From: UBA1181 sp963619325
Lineage (GTDB): Bacteria; Bacteroidota; Bacteroidia; Bacteroidales; Paludibacteraceae
Length of the DNA stretch: 64,000 nucleotides
Direction: 5' to 3'
Assembly: GCA_963619325.1 (NCBI GenBank)
Contig: CAVEVQ010000005.1
Coordinates: 20,413-84,412 of the forward strand
In this document: positions 18,088 through 28,600 of the stretch, piece by piece
Layout of the letters: every line of letters starts with the position of its first letter
Position numbering within the stretch: position 1 is the first letter of the stretch
The notes under the pieces: generated by a model
The model's input: only the letters and a program-made list of their open reading frames with translations
The model's database searches: none
What the model was told of the DNA's origin: nothing
Made by a program: the position numbers and the translations under genes

Positions 18088-19473
18088 ATGAAAAAAAGTT
18101 ATATATATATATTGGCCTGTGGATTGGCGTTTTCAACTTTGAATGTATCTGCATACGAGGTTTCTCCAGAAGATAAACAGGCGAGAGACTATTATTATAC
18201 GGCCATTGAAAAGTATGATTTGGGCGACTATAGTGCAGTTCTCAAGTTGTTAGAGAAAGTTGAGGCAAAATTGGGAAAGACTAACGCTCGTGTTGAGTAT
18301 ATGAGAGCGCGTGCTCAGTATGCGTTGGGCAATGACGCGGAGACTCAAAAGGCTTGCAAGGCTTATTTTGCTTCTCAAGTAATCAAGGATAAAGGTTATA
18401 CGTTGATGACATCTATGAACGACGAGGTGTCTGCACGTTTGGATTCTGCCAGAAAGGCCAGTTACGAACAAGCAATGGCAGAGAAAGAGGCTGTGGAGGC
18501 CAAGGCTATTGCCGCAAAAAAAGCCGCTAAAGACCGCGAAATCGTTATGAAGGAGGCTGCCGTTCGTCGTGCCGCCGATGTTGAGACGCAAAAGACTGTC
18601 AAGGCGGAAGAGTTGAAAGTGTTCCAAGAGGTTCAAAAGAAGAATACGAAGGAAGCATACCAACAGTTTATTTATGACTATCCTTCGGGGTATTATGTGT
18701 CTCAGGCAAAGTCTGAAATGAATAAGAAATGGCCTGCTCCGGTACGAGTCTTGAGAAAAAACAAATACGGTTACACCAACAAGTCTGGCGATATGGTTGT
18801 AAAGGCTAAATATGATTGGGGCGCAGATTTCTCAGAAGGAATGGCTCGTGTTTCTGTTGGTGGAAAGTATGGATTTGTGAACGAAGATGGAAAGGAAATA
18901 GTCCCTTTGAAATATGTTTCTGCTTCTAACTATAGTTATGGTTACGCTGTTGTAAAAGGTGCGGACAACTCTGCTTTTTTCTTGAACAAGAATGGCGAGA
19001 AGATGAACGATGTTGTATATAGCGATGCAAAGGCTTTCAGTGAGGGTCTGGCAGCTGTTCAGAGTGAATACTTCAAATATGGATTCATAGACGTGAATGG
19101 AAATGAGGTGATTCCATGCGATTATCAGACGGTTTCATGGTTCAAGGAAGGATTGGTTGCTGTCTCTAAGAAGTTGGAAAACGGTCAGACTGCATACGCC
19201 TTCATTGACAAAGAGGGTAATGCTGTAACTGATTTCGAATTTGAGGATGCGAAAGACTTTCAGGGTGGTGTCGCTTGCGTGAAGAAGAATGGGAAATTCG
19301 GTTTGATTGATAAGTTCGGTGGCCCTATTACAGAGTGTGAGTACGATTACATTTCAACTTTCAATGGTGATGGTTATGCTTTGGCGAAGAAGAATGGTTG
19401 GGATGTTTACTTGGATAAGGAAGGAACTCCATGGGCTAAGGCGAATGGAAAGTTTATCAAAGTAAGCTACTAG
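18088..19473 (+). CDS. secreted TPR / coiled-coil / WG-repeat protein
   Basis: This 461-residue protein has a signal peptide ending near NVSAYE. Residues ~25-115 are TPR-like helices. Residues ~125-195 are an alanine-, lysine- and glutamate-rich coiled coil (EKEAVEAKAIAAKKAAKDRE). From ~215 to the end there are about five WG-type repeats of the form KYGYxNKxGxxVVxxxYD, such as KYGFVNEDGKEIVPLKY and KYGFIDVNGNEVIPCDY. WG repeats are a bacterial beta-structure motif without known catalytic activity. It is probably a periplasmic or cell-surface structural protein made with the upstream SUMF1 protein. A terminator lies 40 bases past its end. Confidence 0.8.
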   Translation: MKKSYIYILACGLAFSTLNVSAYEVSPEDKQARDYYYTAIEKYDLGDYSAVLKLLEKVEAKLGKTNARVEYMRARAQYALGNDAETQKACKAYFASQVIKDKGYTLMTSMNDEVSARLDSARKASYEQAMAEKEAVEAKAIAAKKAAKDREIVMKEAAVRRAADVETQKTVKAEELKVFQEVQKKNTKEAYQQFIYDYPSGYYVSQAKSEMNKKWPAPVRVLRKNKYGYTNKSGDMVVKAKYDWGADFSEGMARVSVGGKYGFVNEDGKEIVPLKYVSASNYSYGYAVVKGADNSAFFLNKNGEKMNDVVYSDAKAFSEGLAAVQSEYFKYGFIDVNGNEVIPCDYQTVSWFKEGLVAVSKKLENGQTAYAFIDKEGNAVTDFEFEDAKDFQGGVACVKKNGKFGLIDKFGGPITECEYDYISTFNGDGYALAKKNGWDVYLDKEGTPWAKANGKFIKVSY

Positions 19474-19512
19474 TCGGAGTATGCGTTGATTGAAAATTTA
19501 AGATGATATTTT

Positions 19513-19546
19513 AAAAGCGAGATAGCGTGTGTTATCTCGCTTTTTT
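19513..19546 (+). terminator. intrinsic terminator after the WG-repeat gene
   Basis: AAAAGCGAGATA (19513-19524) pairs with TATCTCGCTTTT (19533-19544) around an eight-base loop and is followed by T residues. Confidence 0.88.
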
Positions 19547-19640
19547 GTATTTTAGTGTTTTTGAAAAAAAGGAAAATAGAGAGAGTGTTACTGACGTTTG
19601 GAAGAGCGTTCTCTAAAAAAAGAAAGTAAAATAGGAGACT

Positions 19641-21875
19641 ATGGCTGAAGAGCAATTACATACAGAAGAAGAACAGAAAATGATTAATGATGCGTATCAA
19701 AATTTGCTCAAGGTGTATATGGCGTCGAATCATCGTAACAAGGTTGATTTGATAGAAAGAGCCTTTAATTTTGCTTCAATGGCGCATCAAGGTGTGCGTC
19801 GTCGGTCGGGTGAGCCTTATATCATGCACCCAATTGCGGTGGCAACGATTGTTGCAAAGGAAATTGGATTAGGATCAACCTCCATCTGCTCTGCATTGTT
19901 GCATGATGTGGTGGAAGACACAGAGTATACGGTTGAGGATATTGAAAATCTCTTTGGAAAGAAGATTGCTCAAATAGTAGATGGTTTGACGAAGATTTCA
20001 GGCGGTGTTTTTGGAAAAGAGGCATCGGCGCAGGCGGAGAACTTCAGAAAACTGTTGTTGACAATGTCTGAGGATATTCGCGTTGTCTTGATAAAGATCG
20101 CAGATAGGTTGCACAACATGCGAACGTTGAGTTCGATGCCTCCAGCGAAACAGTTTAAGATTGCTGGAGAGACACAGTACATCTACGCTCCATTGGCGAA
20201 TCGTTTGGGACTCTACACTATCAAGACTGAGTTGGAGGATTTGAGTTTCAAGTATGAGCATCCCGACAAATATGAAGAGTTGTCTAATCTTTTGGAGAAG
20301 GACAGGGAGGAACGCGATACTTTGTTTGCAGATTTCTCCGCTCCTATACGAAAGAAGTTAGAGACGTTAGGATATCATTTTGAGATATTAGACCGTGTGA
20401 AGTCTGTTTATTCCATCTGGAGAAAGATGCAGAAGAAAAACATCCCTTTTGAGGAGGTCTATGATATATTAGCGTTGAGGATTGTGTTTGACGTGCCGGA
20501 AGGAGAGGATGAAAAAGCCTGTTGTTGGAAGATTTATTCTGCTGTGACAGATATTTATAAACCGCATCCGGATCGTATTCGAGATTGGATAAGCACGCCA
20601 AAATCAAATGGCTACGAGGCTTTGCACGTTACCGTAATGGGCTTGAACGGACAATGGATCGAAGTCCAGATTCGTAGCCGAAGGATGGACGACATTGCGG
20701 AGAAAGGTTTTGCCGCACACTGGAAATATAAAACGGGAGAGAAAGACGACTCGGAGTTGGAAAGGTGGTTGCAGACCATTAAGGAGTTGCTTGAAAACCC
20801 GGAACCCAATGCTATCGATTTCTTGGATACTTTTAAGTTGAATTTGTTCGCTTCAGAGATATTCGTCTTCACGCCTTCTGGTGAGATTAAAACGCTACCA
20901 CAGGGTGCAACAGCGTTGGATTTTGCGTTTTATCTGCATACAGATATGGGATTGCATTGTATTGGTGCGAAGGTAAATCATAAATTAGTGCCTCTGAGTT
21001 ATGTGTTGAACAGTGGTGATCAGGTTGAGATTTTGACTTCGAAGAAGCAAGAGCCTGATCCAGAATGGATTAACTATGTGGTAACTGCGCGTGCGAAAGG
21101 TAAAATTCGCGCATTGTTTAAAAGAGAGTACAAATCGTTCATCAATAAAGGAGAACACGATTTAGAGACGTATCTTCAAGAAAATGGGCAGAAGGTAAGC
21201 CCAGACAATATTTCAAAAGTTTTGGAGTATTTTAAGGAGACGAAGAAGGACGAACTTTATTATAAGATAGGAAAAGGAACGTATAAGCTTGATGAGCTGA
21301 CCAATACCGTCTTTAAGTCGCAAAGTCGTTGGATGAGATATTGGAATTTGACATTTAAAAGGAACGGACAAAGTACGTCGTTGCCATTCTTCGGAACGAA
21401 GAAGCCGGATGCGAAGAAAACGTTGACATTGGCAGAAGACAAGTCGGGAATCACCTATCGAATAGCAGATTGTTGTTTGCCTATTCCTGGAGACGATATA
21501 TTGGGCTTTATGGAAGACGATGGTATGTTGGTCGTACATAAGAGACAGTGTCCGGTGGCGATGAAATTGAAGTCCAACTATGGGGAGCGAATCATTTCAG
21601 CGGTGTGGGAAACACACAAGATGTTGTCGTTTCCGGCGACGATTGAGGTGAAGGGTGCAGACCGAGTAGGTGTTTTATGCGAGATAATCCGAACGATTAC
21701 AGAGGAACACGCAATGAATATAAGTAAGATGAATGTCGATACAAAGGATGGAATGTTCGAACTCTATGTGACGGTTTATGTACATGATGTGGAGGACGTC
21801 AACAATCTTTGTATGGATTTGATGAAAAACAAGACTATCAATTCTGTTAATCGTGTAGAGACGTCTATCAAATAG
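19641..21875 (+). CDS. rsh: bifunctional (p)ppGpp synthetase/hydrolase, RelA/SpoT (Rsh) family
   Basis: This 744-residue stringent-response enzyme has the full long-Rsh order. The HD hydrolase domain (~40-200) has RRSGEPYIMHP and HDVVEDT. The synthetase domain (~240-360) has RVKSVYSIWRKM, DRIRDWISTPKSNGYEALH and EVQIRS. The TGS domain (~400-465) has FVFTPSGEIKTLPQGATALDFAF. A zinc-finger-like segment with CCLPIPGDDILGF (~613) precedes a C-terminal ACT domain (~665-744). The intact HD motif and the basic RIRD loop argue for both synthesis and hydrolysis of (p)ppGpp. It converges on the OmpA-family gene, and its stop codon lies within the shared terminator hairpin. Confidence 0.95.
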   Translation: MAEEQLHTEEEQKMINDAYQNLLKVYMASNHRNKVDLIERAFNFASMAHQGVRRRSGEPYIMHPIAVATIVAKEIGLGSTSICSALLHDVVEDTEYTVEDIENLFGKKIAQIVDGLTKISGGVFGKEASAQAENFRKLLLTMSEDIRVVLIKIADRLHNMRTLSSMPPAKQFKIAGETQYIYAPLANRLGLYTIKTELEDLSFKYEHPDKYEELSNLLEKDREERDTLFADFSAPIRKKLETLGYHFEILDRVKSVYSIWRKMQKKNIPFEEVYDILALRIVFDVPEGEDEKACCWKIYSAVTDIYKPHPDRIRDWISTPKSNGYEALHVTVMGLNGQWIEVQIRSRRMDDIAEKGFAAHWKYKTGEKDDSELERWLQTIKELLENPEPNAIDFLDTFKLNLFASEIFVFTPSGEIKTLPQGATALDFAFYLHTDMGLHCIGAKVNHKLVPLSYVLNSGDQVEILTSKKQEPDPEWINYVVTARAKGKIRALFKREYKSFINKGEHDLETYLQENGQKVSPDNISKVLEYFKETKKDELYYKIGKGTYKLDELTNTVFKSQSRWMRYWNLTFKRNGQSTSLPFFGTKKPDAKKTLTLAEDKSGITYRIADCCLPIPGDDILGFMEDDGMLVVHKRQCPVAMKLKSNYGERIISAVWETHKMLSFPATIEVKGADRVGVLCEIIRTITEEHAMNISKMNVDTKDGMFELYVTVYVHDVEDVNNLCMDLMKNKTINSVNRVETSIK

Positions 21876-21902
21876 TTAGCAAGAGCTTTTTGCTAACTAT
21901 TT
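21870..21902. terminator. shared bidirectional terminator containing both stop codons
   Basis: AAATAGTTAGCAA (21870-21882) and TTGCTAACTATTT (21890-21902) are perfect 13-base complements around a seven-base loop. The stop codons of rsh (21873-21875) and of the OmpA-family gene (21899-21897, reverse) sit in opposite arms. Confidence 0.85.
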
Positions 21903-23837
21903 ACCAATGATGAGAATTTCTGTTCTACGGTTGATTGCGCGACCAGCGTCCGTTTTGTTATCGGCGATTGGTTGCGTTTTTCCGTAACCTTTGTACTCCA
22001 TGCGTTGTCTTGGCACACCTTTGCTTGCCAAGTACTCCAAGGCTGCTTTGGCGCGGTCGTCAGAAAGAGTCATGTTGTATTCTGCGCTTCCTTTTGAGTC
22101 TGTATGACCCGAGAGTTGTATGCGGACTGTAGGGTTCTCTTTCATGAATTTCACCACATGATTAAGCTCTATGTACGATTGCTTTTTGAGGGTCGCTTTG
22201 TCAAAGTCGAAGAAGATGTTCTTCAGTGTCATTTTTTTCCCAACTTCGATTTTATCTAATCCTAAATTATTTTTACCCTCTTTGCTATCCATTTTTATGT
22301 CCTCTTTAGCGGCGAAATTGTCGGAATAGAACATATAGCCTTTTTTGCTGACATTTACTCCATATTCCTCGTTTTCAGGCACACAGGCGATGAATTCTCC
22401 TGTCGCTTTATCGGATACTGAGCGGAATACCATCTTGTTGTTTTCGATGCTGAATATGTCAATGGTTGCTTGAATAGGTTTATGCGTAGTAGCGTCTAAG
22501 ATTTTTCCCGTGGCATACTTCATCTTGTTCTTCGGACGGTTGTTGGCATCGTTCAGTTTCAGTTCGTAGATATCTCGGCCTTGTCCATTTTTCTCTTGTC
22601 CGTCGGATGAGAAATAAGCTTTGTCTCCAGCTGCGTTGACCACGAAGCCTATTTCTTCGCGACAGGTGTTGATAGGGTAGCCCATGTTCTTAGGCTCCGT
22701 CCATCCGTCTCCGTCTTTGTAAGACACGAAGACATCGTAGCCCCCCATACCTTTGTGTCCTTTTGAAGAGAAATAGAGTGTTTGATTGTCTGCATGGATG
22801 AAAGGAGACAGCTCGTCTTCTGCGGTGTTGATGGTTTTGCCGAGGTTGACGGGTTCCGAGAATTTAAGGTAGCCGTTGGATTGCACTTCCACTTTGCATT
22901 TCCAAATGTCAGTCTTCCCGGATCCACCAGGGCGGTTGCTTGCGAAGTAGAGTTCGTCGCCTGTCGGACTGAGAGATGGACAAGTTTCCCAATAGCGGGT
23001 GTTGAGCGGACTGCCTGCGTTGATGGCTGGCGACCACTTGTCTCCTTCGTGGATGGAGTAGTAGATGTCACACCCACCTGCACCCTCGCGTCGGTCGCAT
23101 GCGACGAAGAACATGTATCGACCGTCCAAGGAGATACTTTGTGCGCCCTCGTTCCCGATTGTGTTCATGGAATTGCCCACATTCTGTGTTTTCTGCCAGA
23201 CACCGTTTTCTTTCTTGCTCAAGTAAATGTCTTCATGGATGCCTCGTCCGAATTCTGACTGCCCTTGTAGTTTGTTCAGTTTGACGGTCGTTGAGAAGTA
23301 GCGTTCGTCGGCGGTGATACTTGGCCAATAGTCGTCGAAGCGAGTGTTGATATTGTTGCCCATGTTTTTGAATTCAAAAGGAACAGGGTGTTGCATGATT
23401 TCCATTGCCTCTTCGCACTCTTTGATTTTGACGGCAGCACGATTGTAGAAAGTAGTGCTTTCTTTCGGAATCTTTTTGTAAGTCTCTAAAGCCATCTCGT
23501 AGTTACAAGTTTGGTGGTATGCCTGTCCCAAACGAAGAAGCGTGTTGGCGTAGCGAGGCATGTTAGGACGAGCGATGTAGACCAAGGTGGAGATGCGTTT
23601 TTCGTCGTTGCACATTTTACCGTAGAGGTCGGACAGCGTCCACGAAGCGTCGATGTACTCCTTGTTGTTGCGAATCAAGTTGCGCAAGATGGGGACTGCC
23701 TCGTTGTATTTCCCCTGATTCATCAGAATCACTGCTTGTTCGTAGGAGGCAATCTCCTTTTTGCTTTGAGCAGAAACGAGAATGGACGAATAGAGAAAAA
23801 ATGCTAATATAGGTATGAATTTGTATTTAAACTTCAT
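21897..23837 (-). CDS. OmpA-family protein with TPR, beta-propeller and carboxypeptidase-regulatory domains (PorE-like)
   Basis: The 646-residue protein starts with a signal peptide (PILAFFLYSSILVSAQS). Domains in order: TPRs (~28-145), a WD40/PD40-type propeller (~165-430), a carboxypeptidase-regulatory-like Ig domain (~435-525) and a C-terminal OmpA peptidoglycan-binding domain (~540-646). Propeller motifs include YFSTTVK, ISLDGRYMFFVA, LSPTGDELYFASNR and YFSSKGHKGMGGYDVF. The OmpA domain has IFFDFDKATLKKQS and LSGHTDSKGSAEYN. This order is that of PorE, a periplasmic T9SS component in Porphyromonas gingivalis. The match and the T9SS cargo genes nearby support a T9SS or peptidoglycan-anchoring role. 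Bacteroidota carry several such paralogues, so orthology is inferred only. Confidence 0.82.
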   Translation of the reverse strand: MKFKYKFIPILAFFLYSSILVSAQSKKEIASYEQAVILMNQGKYNEAVPILRNLIRNNKEYIDASWTLSDLYGKMCNDEKRISTLVYIARPNMPRYANTLLRLGQAYHQTCNYEMALETYKKIPKESTTFYNRAAVKIKECEEAMEIMQHPVPFEFKNMGNNINTRFDDYWPSITADERYFSTTVKLNKLQGQSEFGRGIHEDIYLSKKENGVWQKTQNVGNSMNTIGNEGAQSISLDGRYMFFVACDRREGAGGCDIYYSIHEGDKWSPAINAGSPLNTRYWETCPSLSPTGDELYFASNRPGGSGKTDIWKCKVEVQSNGYLKFSEPVNLGKTINTAEDELSPFIHADNQTLYFSSKGHKGMGGYDVFVSYKDGDGWTEPKNMGYPINTCREEIGFVVNAAGDKAYFSSDGQEKNGQGRDIYELKLNDANNRPKNKMKYATGKILDATTHKPIQATIDIFSIENNKMVFRSVSDKATGEFIACVPENEEYGVNVSKKGYMFYSDNFAAKEDIKMDSKEGKNNLGLDKIEVGKKMTLKNIFFDFDKATLKKQSYIELNHVVKFMKENPTVRIQLSGHTDSKGSAEYNMTLSDDRAKAALEYLASKGVPRQRMEYKGYGKTQPIADNKTDAGRAINRRTEILIIGK

Positions 23838-23888
23838 ATTTTTTTGATGGGTTAGGGTTTGCGGATATCATCATAGGATTATCCTATT

Positions 23889-23896
23889 CAAAGTTA
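23889..23896 (-). promoter_or_regulatory. -7 box (reverse TAACTTTG) of the PorE-like gene
   Basis: CAAAGTTA on the forward strand is a perfect reverse TAnnTTTG box, about 50 bases before the start codon. The predicted start site falls in the ATAGGAT/ATCCTAT palindrome. Confidence 0.55.
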
Positions 23897-24033
23897 CAAA
23901 AACAAAATGAATCAGCCTAATATAGGAATCTTGCTTTAAATGTATAAGTAGAAGCAAGGAGGGGGAAAAAGACTTGGTGCTGTCTTGTTAATTATTTTCT
24001 CTACGAATCCTCAAAAAATCAGAATAAAAGCAT

Positions 24034-24041
24034 TAAATTTG
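24034..24041 (+). promoter_or_regulatory. -7 box TAAATTTG of the barrel-lipoprotein-giant-protein operon
   Basis: It fits TAnnTTTG. It is the only convincing rightward box before the three-gene run starting at 24182. No clear -33 element is seen. Confidence 0.45.
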
Positions 24042-24181
24042 CCCCGACAAAAATTATTGTGGGCTTGCGTTCGGCATTTTTTGACAGAGTTTTTTGGAAC
24101 TTGCGTTTTTAATGTTCTCCATATAGTTTATGTTGATGAGTTTTTATTGCGTATTGAAAAGTTTTTTTACATATAAAATTA

Positions 24182-24718
24182 ATGATGAGGAAGTTGTTTT
24201 TATTGGCTACCTTTTGTTTGATGTTCGTATGGGCGAAATCGGAAGGAGTTGATGGACTGAACCATGTGAAAGGGTGCCAGTCTGTTGGAGTAAGAGGCGG
24301 TAGGGGCACGAAAAGCAAATTAGATGTTGGCTTGACGTACACTTATTGCTTCAGTAATAAATTGTCGTTGACAGTGGAGGCGGATATGGAGCGAGGGGAG
24401 TATGGCAACTCGAAGTTTCTTTCTTTGCCAATGTTGTCGCCCTGCCTTGAGTTCAATGTGTGGAATCCTGTAAATTGGTTCTACCTGAACATAGGCGGTG
24501 GAGTTGCGGTCAGTTATGATGTTTGGGAGTGCCTTGACCTGATGGATAAGACGAAAAACTTCTCTGTTGGACCTCAGGTGGGGGTCGGATTTGAATTTTT
24601 GCCTGTTTCTTTCCTGTCTTTTGTGTTGAAAGCGCAGCAATATGCGATGTTCAACAAAAGCACGCAATATTTAAAACCTAATTTTACACTTGCTTTTAGG
24701 TATAATTTTCATAAATAG
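24182..24718 (+). CDS. small secreted beta-barrel-like protein
   Basis: This 178-residue protein has a signal peptide (MMRKLFLLATFCLMFVWAKS). The mature part has alternating strands (LDVGLTYTYCFSNKLSLTVEAD, FYLNIGGGVAVSYDVW) and ends in an aromatic strand, FTLAFRYNFHK, as outer-membrane barrels do. It could be an eight-stranded barrel. The family is not recognised. It is first in a run with a lipoprotein gene (40 bases on) and the giant T9SS cargo gene, so an accessory role in placing or anchoring that protein is possible. Two in-frame ATGs overlap the start (24182 and 24185). Confidence 0.7.
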   Translation: MMRKLFLLATFCLMFVWAKSEGVDGLNHVKGCQSVGVRGGRGTKSKLDVGLTYTYCFSNKLSLTVEADMERGEYGNSKFLSLPMLSPCLEFNVWNPVNWFYLNIGGGVAVSYDVWECLDLMDKTKNFSVGPQVGVGFEFLPVSFLSFVLKAQQYAMFNKSTQYLKPNFTLAFRYNFHK

Positions 24719-24758
24719 TGTATTTTAATAATAAATAAAAATATAAACTTTTTACATA

Positions 24759-25637
24759 ATGAATTTAATTATTAGGCTAATGTGTCTATTAGCCGTGGCG
24801 TTTGTTTATGCTTCTTGCGACACACGAGACGACTATTACTATGAGCATGGCAAAAAGCCAAATGTGTTAGTCTATTCTGGGGATTCCCTATTAGAATTGG
24901 GAGATGCTCGGTATGTGCGGATCTCTTTGAAAATGGGAGAGAGTAAGACATTGATGGTCAATTTTGAAAATCCGTATGGTGGAGTGTTGTGGAATGACAT
25001 AAAGGTGACGAATATCGTTGATTCTGAGTATGGTTCCAATTTGGAGGGCTTGCGTCCGTTCATTGACAATTACAATTATAGTACGGGAGTCTACAATTTG
25101 GTTAACTCTTATGCGGGGGTGAATGTAACTCATGTGGAACATGAGAAATACAGTCTGTCTTTTTATAGAGGAGCAGGCTATAGTGAAATGACGAAGCGGG
25201 CGTTGACGGCAGACCTTGAGGTGACCTATACGATTACTTTAACGAATGCCATCGGTGTGAAATCCCTTTTTTATGTTTATGTAGAGATGAAGGGAAATAA
25301 AGCACCTGATCCGCAGATTAAGGTGTCTGATTTGACGACAGATTGGGAGAAACTTATTGAAATAGAAGAAGGCGCGGACCCTGATGGGGATGATATTGTG
25401 ATGTATGAATATTGCTTCGATGGTGTAACAGTTGGGTCGGCAGGTTATGAGTTTGAGTCTGGTAAAAGCGACTGCCCATCTAAAATGTGTGCCTATAATG
25501 GTGTGTACATCACTACAACGCTGAATAGTGTGCGACATGCCTTTCAATCCTCTGGCGTGCACACGATCGCCGTACGTTGCAAGGACTCGCATGGCTATTG
25601 GAGTGATTGGAAAAAAGTTAATATAACTCTTAAATAA
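24759..25637 (+). CDS. lipoprotein of unknown function beside the giant T9SS cargo gene
   Basis: This 292-residue protein has a lipoprotein signal (LMCLLAVAFVYASC, lipidated cysteine ~20) followed by an acidic and aromatic stretch (DTRDDYYYEHGK). The remainder looks like two Ig/PKD-like beta domains. The second, residues ~190-292, has DPDGDDIVMYEYCFDG and HTIAVRCKDSHGYWSDWKKVNI, close to PKD modules. It ends 18 bases before the giant gene. I infer a surface lipoprotein working with it. Function is not known. Confidence 0.7.
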   Translation: MNLIIRLMCLLAVAFVYASCDTRDDYYYEHGKKPNVLVYSGDSLLELGDARYVRISLKMGESKTLMVNFENPYGGVLWNDIKVTNIVDSEYGSNLEGLRPFIDNYNYSTGVYNLVNSYAGVNVTHVEHEKYSLSFYRGAGYSEMTKRALTADLEVTYTITLTNAIGVKSLFYVYVEMKGNKAPDPQIKVSDLTTDWEKLIEIEEGADPDGDDIVMYEYCFDGVTVGSAGYEFESGKSDCPSKMCAYNGVYITTTLNSVRHAFQSSGVHTIAVRCKDSHGYWSDWKKVNITLK

Positions 25638-25655
25638 TAACAAAAATTACGTTAA

Positions 25656-28600
25656 ATGAAAAATGTGTTTAAAGCAAGATGGTTGCAGATACTTGTCTTG
25701 TTTGCTGTGTTTCTGGGGCAAAGCCTATACGGAAGTAACCAACATTGTAGCGATTTTTCTACGGTTGGAATAAAATTGACGAGAACTCCCGTTTTTAAGG
25801 TCGATGCAAAGTATCATGATAAGGCGAATTCGGGAAATATCATCTTTACGTTGAGCGACTTAGAATTCAAAGCCTCTGGAAGTTGGGGGTGGTTCGATAA
25901 TGCGTCGATTGAAAAATTGGCGGCACATCTAATTTTTCAGTTCTCTTTAAACGAAATAGACTGGGTGTCGCTTACTCCGGCGCAAATGGGAGCATCTAAA
26001 GATGAGTTTTCAGTTGGAGGAAACAGATGTCATTCTTTGAGTGTTGCGGATAATGATATTCCTGGTTCATATCTTTTGTCAAAAGATAAATTGTATGAAA
26101 TTTTAGGCATATCGTCTGAATCTTGTTTTACTACAGTGTATTACCGAATGGCGTATCAGGGAAGGGTTGAGTTTGATGAAAATGCTTCAGATCGATGGTT
26201 CCCAGGTGTTAATCAGTATGCTTATACGGATACAGGCGTTTTCTACGTGTATGAATGTTTAGGAAACAAAATCTCTGTAGATTCTACTCGCACTCCTTTG
26301 TGGAGTCAAGGAGATGTTTCCCATTTTGCAATCTATTCGGATAATGCGTATTGGGAGAGAGCCAATAAAAGTGTCTTGATAAAGAATGTTGAGGAACCAT
26401 GTAGATTTAATGGTAGTCAAAGATTGTTTGAGAATATCGTTTTAGATGGAAATGGAATATATTGGCCTATTTCGACAGAGATTTACAATGATACTCCTTT
26501 TGATATGGAGGTGCCTATTTCAAAATTTCTTTCTTTGACGGAAAGTACTAAGGTTTATACAAATCGTCGATACAATAAGACGATAGAGAAAGGTGTTTCT
26601 ATACAATGTCAATCAAATAGATTGAATTTCGTTTGTGTGCCGCCATTGATGATTGACCCTCTACGAAACTCTGATGATAAAAATGTTGTTAAGTTTTGCC
26701 AAGGTGATGGAACTTTGTTGATAAGGGGTAAGGCGGCTGCTATAAATAAGATTCCAGGGTTCAGAAAACTTTCATACGATCCTGCTGATTACGACCCTAT
26801 CTACGAGTGGCAATATCGTCGCGAGGATGATACTCGATGGTATGATTTTATGAGAAATGACACGATTGCAGATGAGGATGGTGTGCGTATGGTGGAGTTT
26901 AGTGGTGCTGACTTGAAGATTCAGAAGAAGTTCATCACGAAGAAGACTTATTTCCGTCAGCGTTTGAGAATGGGTAAATTCCCTTTGTCTCCGGTCTATG
27001 CTGCAGAGGTTTGCCACGATGAGGTGGTGTTGGGTCCTGCTCAGACTTATGTGGAGTATGAACCCTACGCTGCTATCCAGAGAAGCAATTTCTCTATTTC
27101 GAAAGAGGAGACTGCTTGTATGGATTCGTATTTTGACACTGATAATGGGGAGGGAGAGATTAAGGTTTCATTCACTCCAACGAAAAACTATAAGTATTGC
27201 TCTAAGTCGCTTTCTGACAAAGAAAATGATTTTACTTACAACTGGTATTGGGAGAATGAGGAGACGAAGGATTCTTTGAAAGATGCCGATATGGTGATTT
27301 ATCATAAGGATGTGATGAAATCCACTACCTACTACACCTTAGTGGTGAATGATGGTTGTGAGAACTCTATCAAATTGACTACTAAAAAGATAGCGAAGGA
27401 AAATCCTACAGTAGAGGCAGCGTCTTTTGCATTTGTGAATGCAGATACATACGAATATGGAAAGTCCTTGATGGTTGAGTCTGTCGATGGTAAGCAAGTG
27501 TTCGTCTCAGTGGAAGATCCTGAAAAAAGCAGGTATAACTATTATTTGGTATCTCCAGAAGGGAAAGACAGTGTGAAAGAGTTGCGTCTTAGCACGTCTC
27601 GTAATACGGAAATCATTATGGCAGAGAAAGTTAGACAATCTGCTTTGGGTGATATCTATATTGTGAAGAGAGATCGATCTGCGTTGCAGTGTGCAAGTAG
27701 CCCTGTCTATTTGAAATTCGCTCTGTGTCGTCCTATAGAGAACAAAATCTATTTGAAAGATGATGCGAATCAGATGATTGAAGATGACACGATGCGTACT
27801 GTTTATGTTTGTGCGGGTAGCCCGTCTCCTGCTTTTGTCGGAGACACTATGACGGGTGGTTTTTCAAATGGGGATACGAAATATGTATGGGAACTTAAGA
27901 CGAGTCTGAATGGTTCTTGGAGACAAGTTTCTCCGAATACCATGTCTGTATGTTTAGACCCAGGTGTAGTGTCGATAGATAAAGGAGTGGCGTACTATTT
28001 CCGTCGTCATGTGGTTTCTTCGACGACAAAGACGAGTGTAGACAGTTATAGCCAACCTATCTGCGTGCGTGCATTCACAACGCCGGAGTTGTCCGTTACT
28101 GCGAAATCAAGCAAGGAAAAACGCTATGAACTTCATCGAGAACCTTGGAATGTTTGTTATGGGGCAACTTTGAATTTTAATTTTGTGTCGAATAACGACA
28201 GCATTCGGCAGAGTGGTCGACCTACGATTGAGTCAGTACAGTATGTTGTCTCCAATGCAAAAGATTCTGTCTTGTATAAATCTGCTATTCCTTCTTTTGG
28301 CCTTGTTAAAGAAAAAGTTTATTTGACGGCGAAAGGAATGTTCTGTAATGAGACGATAACATCATCCAACAAGATTTCTGCAGTTCCCGGCGAGAATTTG
28401 GTAGTGCCTGAATTTAGGGTTGAGGGGTGTGGAGTTGTCGGAAAGAAGCTCTCCGTGGATATATCAAGCTGGCCAGATGATTATGATTATACGCTTGTTG
28501 CTCCTAATGGAAAAGAAACAGACGACAGAAAGATAGAATATAAGATTAGTGAGAAACCGGGTTCATCTGGTCTGAAATTCAAGGTGATAAAATCGTTGAA

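Larger units (their letters stand above)
23838..24181. other. divergent intergenic region upstream of the PorE-like and barrel genes
   Basis: This 344-base AT-rich spacer contains a leftward promoter, a palindrome near its start site (ATAGGAT T ATCCTAT, 23873-23887), a second small inverted repeat CCTA...TAGG (23916-23926), and a rightward -7 box at 24034-24041. The rightward transcript would have a ~140-base T-rich leader. No gene is seen. Confidence 0.5.
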
